From assembly GCA_016795025.1 (NCBI GenBank), contig JAEUIR010000003.1, positions 4,720 to 55,612 of the forward strand: 50,893 bases of DNA, read 5' to 3'. Below, one piece after another: positions 17,861 through 26,061 of the stretch. How positions within the stretch are numbered: the first letter of the stretch is position 1; the number at the start of each line of letters is the position of its first letter. Under the pieces are notes generated by a model. That model saw nothing but the letters and a program-made list of their open reading frames with translations, searched no databases and was not told the origin of the DNA. The translations under genes were made by a program, and so were the position numbers. The stretch is from Phycisphaerales bacterium. Lineage in GTDB: Bacteria; Planctomycetota; Phycisphaerae; UBA1845; Fen-1342.

Positions 17861-18501
17861 GCCACGTCGCTCGCTTGAATTCCGCGCAGGTCGTCGCGAA
17901 TCTGCAACATTCCCAGGCGTATGCGGGTTTTCACTGTGCCCAGCGGCAGGTTCTCCCGCCGCGAAATCTCTTCGTGTGTCATGCCTTCAAAAAACGAAAG
18001 CTCGATCGCGCGGCGACGCTCAACTGGAAGCCGCGACAGTGCGTTGCGGGCTGCGCCGGCCAGGTCGCCGGACTCGACAGTACAGCCGCACAAGCATTGC
18101 GCATCGAAAGCAGCGTCCATTCCGCATTGCTGTTCTCGCCGCCGCTTGCGAATGCGGTCGATCGCTCGCGATCGGGCGATGAGCGTGATCCAGCCAAAGA
18201 CGCTCGCGCGCGCCGGATCAAAGCTCCGCGCTCGCCGCCACACTTCAACAAACGCCTCCTGCATCGTGTCTTCCGCATCGTCCCGACGCCGAAGCATGCG
18301 ATGCAGCAGGCTCAATATTCGCGGTGCGTGCCTGTCGTAAAGCCGACCTAGCGCGTCCCGATCGCCCTCGGCGACCGCGCTAACTAATTGCGTGTCGGCC
18401 AGGTCTGCGCCGACCGAGCGCTTGCGCGCCGACAGCTCGGGCGCCGCCGACTCCGTCGGGTGCGATCCGGGATGCGGATTATCGGAAAATGCGGACTCCA
18501 T
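17857..18501 (-). CDS. ECF RNA polymerase sigma factor, RpoE/ECF11-like
   Basis: About 214 residues from ATG 18501 (a TTG 33 bases upstream is also open). Region 2 reads LVSAVAEGDRDALGRLYDRH, then DAEDTMQEAFVEVWRRARSF for -10 recognition. Region 4 reads LSRLPVERRRAIELSFFEGM, then THEEISRRENLPLGTVKTRI for -35 recognition. There is an unusual Cys-rich linker between regions 2 and 4 (EQQCGMDAAFDAQCLCGC). The ChrR-like anti-sigma gene overlaps the 3' end by four bases, so this is a classic sigma/anti-sigma operon that usually controls its own promoter. The upstream intergenic region (18502-18707) has no obvious housekeeping promoter. The target regulon is unknown; the envelope cluster ends 206 bp upstream on the same strand. 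Confidence 0.9.
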   Translation of the reverse strand: MESAFSDNPHPGSHPTESAAPELSARKRSVGADLADTQLVSAVAEGDRDALGRLYDRHAPRILSLLHRMLRRRDDAEDTMQEAFVEVWRRARSFDPARASVFGWITLIARSRAIDRIRKRRREQQCGMDAAFDAQCLCGCTVESGDLAGAARNALSRLPVERRRAIELSFFEGMTHEEISRRENLPLGTVKTRIRLGMLQIRDDLRGIQASDVA

Positions 18502-18707
18502 GGCGGATCGACATCCCTCAAAAATAGTGCTCAATTACGCGTACCTCGTCGCGAAAAACGAGCCAACAGGCGCTATGATCGACACCGACGCAACGCGCGA
18601 TGTTCTCATCCTACCCGCAATACGCGGGAGGCCTGCGCTTGGATTTGAAAATTTGAGAATTTTTTCGCTGCGCAGACATGGCGGGCGAGCAGGCCAGCCG
18701 AACCGGG

Positions 18708-19079
18708 CTATTGATCGTCACGCAAGGCGTTTTCAAAAGTGATGCGATCGTTGCTGACGATGCCGAGATAGCCCCAATTCACGCATCCGTGCTTGTCAGC
18801 CAGCATCTGCATTTCGTCGAGTTTGGACGCCGTATGAGCCGGATTGTGGTTGCCGCAGCGAAGCGTTCCGGTGAAATATACCTCGTTGCGAGCGCCGGCG
18901 GCGTTAAGGTATTGCGTCACCCACGCCGGCAGCGGCTTCATGGTTTTGGCGCGATCGATCTTGCGCTCGTCAATGGTCGGGCCGTCTTTTCTGCCCGGGC
19001 CCTCGCATCCGCAAATCAACATCACCGCAAAACACGCTGCGACAGCCCGCAGTCCCAATCGCCCAGACCGTCGGCTCAT
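18708..19079 (-). CDS. small lipoprotein of the envelope cluster
   Basis: The protein has 123 residues. A basic N-terminus and hydrophobic segment LRAVAACFAVMLICGCEG ends in a lipobox Cys, so it should be a lipid-anchored protein. The mature part is short and hydrophilic, with a single further Cys pair (LRCGNHN, KHGCVNWGY). I do not recognise a family. The ATG overlaps the stop of the upstream membrane-protein gene by four bases (ATGA at 19076-19079), so it is translationally coupled and probably acts with it. The last of four same-strand genes that all encode exported or membrane proteins. Confidence 0.7.
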   Translation of the reverse strand: MSRRSGRLGLRAVAACFAVMLICGCEGPGRKDGPTIDERKIDRAKTMKPLPAWVTQYLNAAGARNEVYFTGTLRCGNHNPAHTASKLDEMQMLADKHGCVNWGYLGIVSNDRITFENALRDDQ

Positions 19080-19726
19080 GCCGCGTCTCCCAGTTTCTTT
19101 TTTTCGCCTGCTCCAGACGGCGCTGCGCCGGCTTCGTCATCCTGGCCGCGTCCCCCGGCACGCCCATCGCCGGGTTTCGCGGGCGGCAATACGCCTTTGA
19201 AATACTGCTCCACTGACTGGTACGCAACCAGCGGAAACACGCCACCCAGAAAACACAATCCCGCCAGCGCGCCGGATCGCCCTTCTTCCGGAGTCAATCG
19301 GGTCAACCAGTCCGGGGTGATGAACGAGACGAAAGTAAACAGCAAGCCTATTAACGAACCAAATAGAATCATCCCGGCCAGCGGCATGCGGCGAAGCGGC
19401 TCCGATTTCAGAAACGAACGCGCAACGACGCTCCCAACGCCGCCTAATCCACCAAAGCACAGCCCGATGAAAACTGCGGCGAGGGCATCGGGTATGACGA
19501 GAATCCACGGAAACACCGCTGTCCCTGCTTCTTGCATCATGAACTGTGAAAGCTGATCCTTATTCTCGAATTGAAGGCGCTTGTACATAATCGGCGTCCC
19601 GCTCTCCCTGGATTTGCGCATGAGCGACTCTTCAGCGCGGGCGAGATCGAGCCTCGCCCAACCCCCGGCGCCCAGATATGAAAGCGCCGCCGCCACGATC
19701 AGCAACACAACAATTCGCGTCACCAT
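19076..19726 (-). CDS. four-helix membrane protein of the envelope cluster
   Basis: About 216 residues. Four hydrophobic segments are visible: residues 3-20 (TRIVVLLIVAAALSYLGAG), about 73-100 (FPWILVIPDALAAVFIGLCF and GGLGGVGSV), 116-136 (MPLAGMILFGSLIGLLFTFV) and 150-175 (GALAGLCFLGGVFPLVAYQS). The C-terminal tail is charged and Gly-rich and probably cytoplasmic. ATG 19726 shares its A with the TAA stop of the peptidase gene (TAATG), so translation is coupled; the frame is open further upstream but those residues lie inside the peptidase gene. No family recognised. A partner role for the peptidase and the two lipoproteins is inferred from gene order. Confidence 0.7.
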   Translation of the reverse strand: MVTRIVVLLIVAAALSYLGAGGWARLDLARAEESLMRKSRESGTPIMYKRLQFENKDQLSQFMMQEAGTAVFPWILVIPDALAAVFIGLCFGGLGGVGSVVARSFLKSEPLRRMPLAGMILFGSLIGLLFTFVSFITPDWLTRLTPEEGRSGALAGLCFLGGVFPLVAYQSVEQYFKGVLPPAKPGDGRAGGRGQDDEAGAAPSGAGEKKKLGDAA

Positions 19727-20793
19727 TAGTCGCCCTCCGAAGTGCCGGTCGAGACAGTGATGACCACCGGGTACCAGTCGAACGGATGCGCGGGATAATA
19801 TGGATTCATTGGGTGCGGGTGCGAACATGGAACCGGAATCTGCTGAATCTGCACACTCGAAACTCCCACTGGCGGCGCGGCCTGCACAGGCTCCACCGTG
19901 TTCGCGTATATCTTATCCTCGTTTCGGTAGTTGTCCGGCGTTTTTTCGTACGACTCGTCGTAACGATTCTCGGCTTTGTTGCATCCGCACGGACACCAAT
20001 TCGCGGATTTGCTGTACGCCTCGCCGCCCCCGTGTTTCCAACCAAGGTGAAGCGCCTTGCGCCGTCGCTGGATCGGCGGATGCGTGTAGCTTCCTTCGCC
20101 GGTGTCCTGCTTTTTCTTTTGTTCCATCGCCGCAAGCGCGTCCATGAAATTACCGGCATGCTCCACTGTGACGCCCATGCGCGCCAGCACAAAACCGGCC
20201 GTGAAATCGGCTTCCAATTCCGCCAGCCAGCGTTTGTTGTCGCCGGCCAATGAACGAACCGCGCTGGTAAACGGTGTCTCGCGCACCGATCCGTCGCGAT
20301 TCAAATGGCAATGGTGGCCGATTTCATGCGCAAAAACGCCGATCGACGCGCCGCCGCTGAATTTCTCGCGCATTACGTTGGTCCAGCGGCCGTCGTAGAT
20401 AACGATGCGTTGCCGATCATCGGTCAGCCCGGCCATCGCGTTTCCGAAACGCGCCTTGCGATACACCGTAAGCGCCGTGAGATCGCCGCCGACATTTGGC
20501 ACGGATTGCAATACGTCGATGATCTTTGTGACGGTCTCATGGCCGTAGCCGCGCGAGCGCACTGCACCGGCGATCAATTCCGGCGTGATGTGCGCGAACG
20601 CGCAGTGGCTGGAATCGCTCGCCAGTCGTAAATCGACCGGCGGAGAACTATAGATTTCGCGCGGTTTGTTCGGCTGTGACGCGCATCCCGACGTCAGCGC
20701 GATTACCGAAACGCTCATTGCGAAAACCGAGGGTCGGCAATGTGTTGCGCGATTTCGCAATCTTGCGCCTAAATGAGCCCGACGATCATTCAC
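19726..20793 (-). CDS. HExxH zinc metallopeptidase lipoprotein, M48-like
   Basis: The protein has 355 residues from a GTG at 20793 with GAAGGG six bases upstream. The signal segment ends in a lipobox (VIALTSGC, Cys37). A zinc site HEIGHH is at 156-161, with Glu157 as base, followed by LAELEADFTAGFVLARMG (190-207), whose Glu is the expected third ligand as in M48 peptidases. THPPIQRRRKAL near 238 is another M48-like landmark. After the catalytic domain come a Cys cluster CPCGC (267-271) and a Pro/His-rich tail. It is predicted to be an envelope-anchored peptidase that removes or cuts misfolded or signal-bearing proteins. Substrates are unknown. The next gene starts inside the stop codon. Confidence 0.78.
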   Translation of the reverse strand: MNDRRAHLGARLRNRATHCRPSVFAMSVSVIALTSGCASQPNKPREIYSSPPVDLRLASDSSHCAFAHITPELIAGAVRSRGYGHETVTKIIDVLQSVPNVGGDLTALTVYRKARFGNAMAGLTDDRQRIVIYDGRWTNVMREKFSGGASIGVFAHEIGHHCHLNRDGSVRETPFTSAVRSLAGDNKRWLAELEADFTAGFVLARMGVTVEHAGNFMDALAAMEQKKKQDTGEGSYTHPPIQRRRKALHLGWKHGGGEAYSKSANWCPCGCNKAENRYDESYEKTPDNYRNEDKIYANTVEPVQAAPPVGVSSVQIQQIPVPCSHPHPMNPYYPAHPFDWYPVVITVSTGTSEGD

Positions 20794-20851
20794 GGGCTAC
20801 CCTTCCGCGACCGCTCACGTACGATCGAGGCTCTGATCAGATCGATGCGGA

Positions 20852-21289
20852 CTAATGGTCCACGCCCTCCACCGGCTTCCAGCCCGCGAAACAACGCTTC
20901 GTCCCCTTGCACTTGGGGCATTTGTCCTCGTCGATCTTGTCGCACGCATAAATAATCTGTCTACGCCCCTGACAATTGGGGCACACGACCGGCACGTTAT
21001 ACACGTTGCCGTACATATCGGTTTGCTGGGTTTGCACGAAGCCCTGACCAAAGCACTGAAAACAGGCATCCAAGCGCTGGCCCGCCCCGTTGCACTTTGG
21101 GCAAGTCTGAGACACTTTGCCCTTGTCATCGCAGTTTTTGCAGTCTTCGAATTTTCGAACGCACGGCACACCATCCACGACGACAATTTCGTCGTCGCGG
21201 GCTTTCGGCGCGCACCCCAGGCAAAACTCCAACGCCGTAAGCGCGAGCAAGGCCCCAATGGCGAAAATCCGCGGAGAGCCGAGTGACAT
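20852..21289 (-). CDS. lipoprotein with DnaJ-type CxxCxGxG zinc ribbon
   Basis: The protein has 145 residues. Start choice: GAGG lies six bases before ATG 21289, so the ATG at 21310 is not used. A lipobox EFCLGC gives Cys26 as the lipid-modified residue. The mature chain has five CxxC pairs (50/53, 63/66, 76/79, 103/106, 124/127), several written CxxCxGxG (CPKCNGAG, CFQCFGQG), as in the zinc-binding domain of DnaJ, which has four repeats. DnaJ J-domain and substrate-binding domains are absent, so this is a free-standing exported zinc-ribbon protein. Redox chaperone or metal-storage roles are possible but unproven. It lies 58 bp upstream of the peptidase lipoprotein on the same strand and probably belongs to the same cluster. 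Confidence 0.75.
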   Translation of the reverse strand: MSLGSPRIFAIGALLALTALEFCLGCAPKARDDEIVVVDGVPCVRKFEDCKNCDDKGKVSQTCPKCNGAGQRLDACFQCFGQGFVQTQQTDMYGNVYNVPVVCPNCQGRRQIIYACDKIDEDKCPKCKGTKRCFAGWKPVEGVDH

Positions 21290-21500
21290 GCATGACCTCT
21301 TTTCGATCATCCTTGACGGGGACTTGGCGAGGTGGCCAATTCGCGAGCCATGATTATAGTTTCAAAGCCCTTCCGCGCAAGTTGAAACCACCGCAATCGA
21401 CCGTTACCAGAAATCTGTAGCGAGCTGGCGACGTGAATCTTGGCGAAATTCGCGTTGAAAATGCAATTGTACAGCCCCCGCGGCGGTCTCTGGTTCGACA

Positions 21501-21506
21501 TATACT
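21501..21506 (+). promoter_or_regulatory. candidate -10 box for rarA, possibly leaderless
   Basis: TATACT ends eight bases before the ATG of rarA (21515) and no Shine-Dalgarno lies between. The geometry matches that of the M16 gene at 2036-2041. No clear -35 at normal spacing. Confidence 0.4.
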
Positions 21507-21514
21507 GTTTATGC

Positions 21515-22828
21515 ATGGACCTATTCAGCCCCCAGCGCGACGAAAATCTCAAAAGCGCCATGCCGCTCGCAACGCGCATGCGCCCGCGCACGATTGACGA
21601 ATTCGTCGGACAATCGGCGCTGATCGGGCCCGGCCGACCGCTGCGTCGCATGCTCGAATCCGGCGAGTTGCGCAGCCTGATCCTTTACGGCCCGCCCGGA
21701 ACCGGCAAAACCACATTCGCCGAGTTGGCCGCGTCTTCAACGCGGGCCGCTTTCGAAACGCTGCACGCGGCGGAAGCGGGCGTTCGCGATGTTCGAGCGG
21801 TCATCGATCGTGCTCGCGGCCGCCTCGCGGCCACCCGCCAGCGAACCGTGCTGTTTCTCGACGAAATTCACCGCTTCAATCGCTCACAGCAGGACGTATT
21901 GCTCAAGGATGTCGAAGACGGCGTGCTGACGCTCATCGGCGCCACCACTGAAAACCCGTTTGTGTCCGTGAATGGCCCGCTGCTCTCGCGCTGCCGGGTG
22001 TTTGAGTTTCACCCGCTGAGCGCCGACGACTTACGAAGGCTGCTCGATCGTGCTCTGAGCGATCCTGATCGCGGGCTTGGCGCCATGAACGCCAGCGCCG
22101 ACGCCGGAGTCGTCGATCGCATCGCATCCGCCGCTCGTGGAGATGCCCGGCGCGGGCTGGCGATGCTCGAAAATGCGGTCGAAATGGCTCCGATCGCGGA
22201 CGGTGCGCGGCGGCTCACGCTTGACGTCGTGCGCGATGCACTTGGCCGAAACATCGCCCGATACGATGCATCCGGCGATCTGCATTACGACATTACGTCT
22301 GCATTCATCAAGAGCATGCGCGGCAGCGATCCTGATGCAACGATCTATTGGCTGATGCGCATGATCGAGGGCGGCGAAGACCCGCGATTCATCGCGCGGC
22401 GCATCGCGATTTGCGCCTCGGAGGATGTAGGCCTCGCGGACAGCCAGGCGATCTGCGTCGCGGCCGCCGCTACGCAGATCGTGGAATTTGTCGGACTTCC
22501 CGAAGGCGCCTACGCACTGATTCACGCCGCTCTTTACATTGCAAACGCGCCAAAATCCAACGCAATCGCGCGGGCCATATCCACAGCCCAAACCGACATA
22601 CGAGAAGGCGTCCTCCTGAGCGTGCCAAGCCACCTGCGTGATTCGAATCTGGCCGGGGCGCGAGCCTTGGGGCACGGCGTCGGCTATGTATATCCGCACG
22701 ATGCCCCGTCCGGATGGGTCGCCCAAGACTATCTAGGTGCCGTCCGGCGGTATTATGAGCCGACGCAGCACGGCGACGAACGCCGCATTGCGGAACAACT
22801 CGAACAGCGACGAAAGCCGGCCCCGTGA
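21515..22828 (+). CDS. rarA: RarA/MgsA, replication-associated recombination AAA+ ATPase
   Basis: About 437 residues, a cytoplasmic AAA+ protein related to clamp loaders and Mgs1/WRNIP1, acting at stalled replication forks. Opening MDLFSPQ and RTIDEFVGQ are family hallmarks. Walker A is GPPGTGKTTFAELA, Walker B is LFLDEIHRFN, sensor 1 is IGATTENPFVS and the arginine finger region is LLSRCRVFEF. The C-terminal tetramerisation region has YDITSAFIKSMRGSDPDAT and the conserved AICASEDVGLAD and YLPEG-like sequence. The frame is open 25 codons upstream of ATG 21515, but the RarA N-terminus fits this start. Its last four bases overlap the start of the 5-formyl-THF cyclo-ligase gene. Confidence 0.93.
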   Translation: MDLFSPQRDENLKSAMPLATRMRPRTIDEFVGQSALIGPGRPLRRMLESGELRSLILYGPPGTGKTTFAELAASSTRAAFETLHAAEAGVRDVRAVIDRARGRLAATRQRTVLFLDEIHRFNRSQQDVLLKDVEDGVLTLIGATTENPFVSVNGPLLSRCRVFEFHPLSADDLRRLLDRALSDPDRGLGAMNASADAGVVDRIASAARGDARRGLAMLENAVEMAPIADGARRLTLDVVRDALGRNIARYDASGDLHYDITSAFIKSMRGSDPDATIYWLMRMIEGGEDPRFIARRIAICASEDVGLADSQAICVAAAATQIVEFVGLPEGAYALIHAALYIANAPKSNAIARAISTAQTDIREGVLLSVPSHLRDSNLAGARALGHGVGYVYPHDAPSGWVAQDYLGAVRRYYEPTQHGDERRIAEQLEQRRKPAP

Positions 22829-23412
22829 AAAAAACGCTTCGCGAACAAATGCGCAAAACACTCGTCGCGATTCCCGTGATCGAAGCGGCGCGGCGGAGCG
22901 CGGAGACCTGCCGGTTGCTGTGCGATACCGCCGAATATCGACGAAGCGAAGTCATCATGTTGTTTTTGTCGATGGCAAGCGAAATCGACACGGCCCCCTT
23001 GGCGATGCGTGCGTGGACGGATGGCAAGCGTGTGCTCGCGCCGCAAGTATCGTGGGAACAACATCGCCTGGCGCCCGTTGAGATTCGCTCGCTGGGCAGC
23101 GCGGACATCTCCATCGGGCAAATGGGCGTGCGCGAGCCCATCAACGGAATTCCGACACCGATTCAGGAGGTGGATCTGGTGGTCGTGCCCGGATTGGCGT
23201 TTGATCGAGCGGGCAATCGGCTAGGTCGAGGGCGAGGATTTTACGATCGCTTTTTGTCGCGTCCGGATTTTCGCGGCGTATCCTGCGCGCTCGCCTTTCA
23301 TGAACAACTCGTGCCGGACTTGCCGCACGATCCCCACGACGTTCGCATGCAAATGATTGTCACCGACACCGAAGTGATCCGCAGCACGCCCGATCCAGAG
23401 CAAATCGACTAG
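22825..23412 (+). CDS. 5-formyltetrahydrofolate cyclo-ligase
   Basis: The protein has 195 residues, normal for the family. The enzyme (MTHFS, also called YgfA/Fau) converts 5-formyl-THF to 5,10-methenyl-THF with ATP in the cytoplasm, returning a storage folate to one-carbon metabolism. Visible motifs: the N-terminal REQMRKTL, MLFLSMASEIDT for substrate binding, VVVPGLAFDRAGNRLGRGRG and FYDRFLSR for the phosphate-binding loop near the C-terminus. The start is a GTG overlapping the rarA stop (GTGA, 22825-22828), so the two genes are translationally coupled. A known pairing in bacteria is with the 6S RNA gene ssrS; no such RNA was seen here. Confidence 0.92.
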   Translation: MKKTLREQMRKTLVAIPVIEAARRSAETCRLLCDTAEYRRSEVIMLFLSMASEIDTAPLAMRAWTDGKRVLAPQVSWEQHRLAPVEIRSLGSADISIGQMGVREPINGIPTPIQEVDLVVVPGLAFDRAGNRLGRGRGFYDRFLSRPDFRGVSCALAFHEQLVPDLPHDPHDVRMQMIVTDTEVIRSTPDPEQID

Positions 23413-23579
23413 TCCGATATCTCGTCGGCACGCCGCGCGCAATTGATGAATTCACGTTGACCAAGGCCCCCGCCTGCGCGTAGGGTGGATAGGCGCGCGT
23501 CAGGATGAAATTCCTCGGCCAGACGACAGCAATGGACGCTTTCGCGGTCGAAATTTCAGGACGCTGGAGGAAAGAAGCG

Positions 23580-25760
23580 ATGCGGAAGGTACTTTCGGGC
23601 CGCGCGAATTGGATCGCGGCCGCGGCGCTCGGATGCGCCCTCACGACCGGGCCGGCCTGGGCCGGCGGTTCTGCCGAGAACGCGTTGTTAATCATCGACC
23701 CGTCGAATTCGGAATCGCTCTACATCGGCAACTACTACAAAAACGCGCGGAACATCCCCGACGCGAACGTCCTGTATATCAACCCGAACAACACGAACTA
23801 CGTGGTGTGGACGCTGAATCATGTGGACATGCTCTTGGGGTCGCTCGCGAACAAAGGCGTGGAAGATCACGTCGATTATGTCGTGTTGAATCCCGGCGCG
23901 CCGTTTTTCATCTCCGCGTCCTCGCTGGTCACCGACGGCTGCTTTCCTGTGAATCGCTTCGCGCTCGCATCCTGCTACACGATGGCGTTCATTTCCACGG
24001 AGGTGCGCTCGGGAGGTCTGAATTCGCAGACGGCCAATCGCTATTACCTGGCTACCGACACACCGCAGGGATTCGACAGCGAGACGGCGTGGTTCAACGG
24101 CGCGCCCAGTTCCAGCTCCAGCGCGCGGCGCTACTTCATCGGCGCAATGCTCGGGTATTCCGGCGAACGCGGCAACACGCTCGACGAAATCAAATCCATG
24201 ATCGATCGCAGCGTTGCCGTTGACGGCACGCGGCCGCCCGGCACGTTTTATTTCATGCAGACCACCGATACGGCACGCAGCACGCCGCGGCACCCGCTGT
24301 TTCCGTCGGCGGTGGCTTCAATCAACGGCCTCGGAGGCACCGCACAGCATCTGATGGCCGTGCTGCCGACCGGCCAGCATGACTGTCTCGGCATCATGAC
24401 CGGCTGGGCATCGCCCGGCATCGAAACGGCGGATATGACGATTCTGCCCGGCGCATTTTGCGACCACCTGACGAGCTTCGCCGGCACATTCGACACGGCG
24501 TCGCAGGAAAAAATGTCGCTCTGGATCAAGCGCGGCGCAAGCGGCAGCTGGGGTACTGTGGAAGAGCCGTGCAACTATGCCGGAAAATTCCCCGCGCCGC
24601 GCGTTCACGTTTACTACTATCAGGGTATGTCGCTCGGCGAAGCGGCGTTTCGCAGCGCGGGATTCGTGCCGTTCCAAGGGCTGCTCTACGGCGATCCGTT
24701 GACGCGCCCATTCACGCATATTCCGGATGTGGCGGTAGCCGACGCGCCAACCGGCCCCGTGTCCGGAAATCTGACGCTTACGCCATCGGCCACAACAACT
24801 CACCCGACCGCGGCGATTGCGAGTTTCGACCTTCTGATCGATGGTGTGGTGGCTGACACCGCCCCGCCTGGCGGACAGTTCAGCGTCGATACGACGCTGC
24901 TGGCCGACGGACATCACGACGTGCGCGTGCTCGCTTATGACAACACCGTCACGAAATCCGTCGGGCGCTGGATCAGCGCAATCGATGTAAACAACCTGGG
25001 ACGGTCGCTGATGACCACCACCAATCTCAGTAATGGCGACCGCGGCACGCAGTTTCAAATTACTGTGACGGCGCTGGGAAGCACCGCGCCTGTTGAGGTT
25101 CGCGTCAGGCAAGGGGATCGAATCGTGGCCGCCGCGCCGGGTTCGGCCGCAACGTTTGGCATCTTTGGCGCCACGCTCGGCGCTGGAACGGTCAGCCTGG
25201 TCGGCGAGGCGGTGTACGCCAATGACATCCGTCGCGTACAGAGCGAACCGATCACGCTCGACATCGCAAGCTCCGGCGGCGGACCGCCGACGCAACCGCC
25301 GGTTGCCTATGGCTACACAAAAGTGATCCGTGACGACAAGCCGTTTGTGGTGGAATTGCCGGCCACCAGCCCTGATCCCACGTTCGGCACAACGTACACG
25401 CTCGTCAACAACCCAACTGAGGCAACGGTCTCGACAAATCAGACCGGCGCGTATCGCTTGATGCGCCCCACGGCTACCGCCGCTGGGAACGATTCGTTTA
25501 CGTTTCGTGCGACAAACACTGCCGGCCAATCGTCACTGGTAACGGTCAATCTGGTATTTGGATCCATCGACGGCGACATGAACTGCGACGGGACGGTCAA
25601 TAACTTCGACATCGATGCGTTTGTACTGGCGTTGACGAACCCAACCGGCTACGCGGTAGCCTTCCCGGACTGCAATCGCAATTTGGGCGATATCAACCAC
25701 GACGGGGCAATGAACAACTTCGACATCGACCCGTTTGTTTCGAAGCTGACCGGCGGCTGA
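23580..25760 (+). CDS. secreted TIGR03790-like protein with C-terminal dockerin module
   Basis: About 726 residues from ATG 23580, with GGAGG nine bases upstream; an earlier in-frame ATG at 23505 is less likely. A signal peptide (ending GPAWA) leads into the TIGR03790 region: [47 protein letters not shown] and [11 protein letters not shown], then [15 protein letters not shown]. This family of unknown activity is common in planctomycetes and verrucomicrobia. Ig-like strands follow (24750-25550), including [20 protein letters not shown], a cadherin-like fold. The end has two dockerin-like repeats, [16 protein letters not shown] and [16 protein letters not shown], probably for surface attachment. 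A large hairpin lies just downstream. Confidence 0.82.
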   Translation: MRKVLSGRANWIAAAALGCALTTGPAWAGGSAENALLIIDPSNSESLYIGNYYKNARNIPDANVLYINPNNTNYVVWTLNHVDMLLGSLANKGVEDHVDYVVLNPGAPFFISASSLVTDGCFPVNRFALASCYTMAFISTEVRSGGLNSQTANRYYLATDTPQGFDSETAWFNGAPSSSSSARRYFIGAMLGYSGERGNTLDEIKSMIDRSVAVDGTRPPGTFYFMQTTDTARSTPRHPLFPSAVASINGLGGTAQHLMAVLPTGQHDCLGIMTGWASPGIETADMTILPGAFCDHLTSFAGTFDTASQEKMSLWIKRGASGSWGTVEEPCNYAGKFPAPRVHVYYYQGMSLGEAAFRSAGFVPFQGLLYGDPLTRPFTHIPDVAVADAPTGPVSGNLTLTPSATTTHPTAAIASFDLLIDGVVADTAPPGGQFSVDTTLLADGHHDVRVLAYDNTVTKSVGRWISAIDVNNLGRSLMTTTNLSNGDRGTQFQITVTALGSTAPVEVRVRQGDRIVAAAPGSAATFGIFGATLGAGTVSLVGEAVYANDIRRVQSEPITLDIASSGGGPPTQPPVAYGYTKVIRDDKPFVVELPATSPDPTFGTTYTLVNNPTEATVSTNQTGAYRLMRPTATAAGNDSFTFRATNTAGQSSLVTVNLVFGSIDGDMNCDGTVNNFDIDAFVLALTNPTGYAVAFPDCNRNLGDINHDGAMNNFDIDPFVSKLTGG

Positions 25761-25787
25761 TTTCTGCGTAATTCGACCAAAATCCGT

Positions 25788-25840
25788 TGGGCCGTGCAAT
25801 CTGCGCTGCCGCCGTTGCGGCCGCCTGATTGAACGGCCCA
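25788..25840 (+). terminator. large structured hairpin downstream of the TIGR03790-like gene
   Basis: Outer arms TGGGCCGT (25788-25795) and ACGGCCCA (25833-25840) pair perfectly, and inner arms CAATC (25797-25801) and GATTG (25827-25831) extend the stem past one mismatch. A further GCCG/CGGC pair sits inside. No T-run follows. It could end the transcript or fold as a 3' RNA element. The rest of 25761-26061 shows no gene. Confidence 0.5.
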
Positions 25841-26061
25841 CGTCGTTTGGGCAATCACCGGGCATTGGCGTTTCGCCTGACACAATCCTGCCTCTCCGCG
25901 CCGCGCGCACATGTCAGAATTCGTCAGGTGACAAACACCGAACAACCCGCGAAATACACGAAAAATTTTCGCCCTTTTGCGACCGGTTTTTGACAATCTG
26001 GGCGTCTAACTACCCTGACCGCGTCTTTCCGATCTCTCCCCAACGGAAAAGGGCGTCGCAC

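Noticed and set aside
18535-18707. short inverted repeats CCCGC/GCGGG and AAAATT/AATTTT before the sigma gene
   Set aside because: Stems are only five or six bases and not placed as a clear terminator or operator.
22700-23600. 6S RNA (ssrS) next to the 5-formyl-THF cyclo-ligase gene
   Set aside because: The upstream side is rarA with a four-base overlap and the downstream gap is only about 170 bp without the expected long hairpin.
24318-25529. 403-codon minus-strand ORF opposite the TIGR03790-like gene
   Set aside because: Shadow frame rich in Arg and Gly with no start signal; the plus-strand protein has a signal peptide and dockerin repeats.
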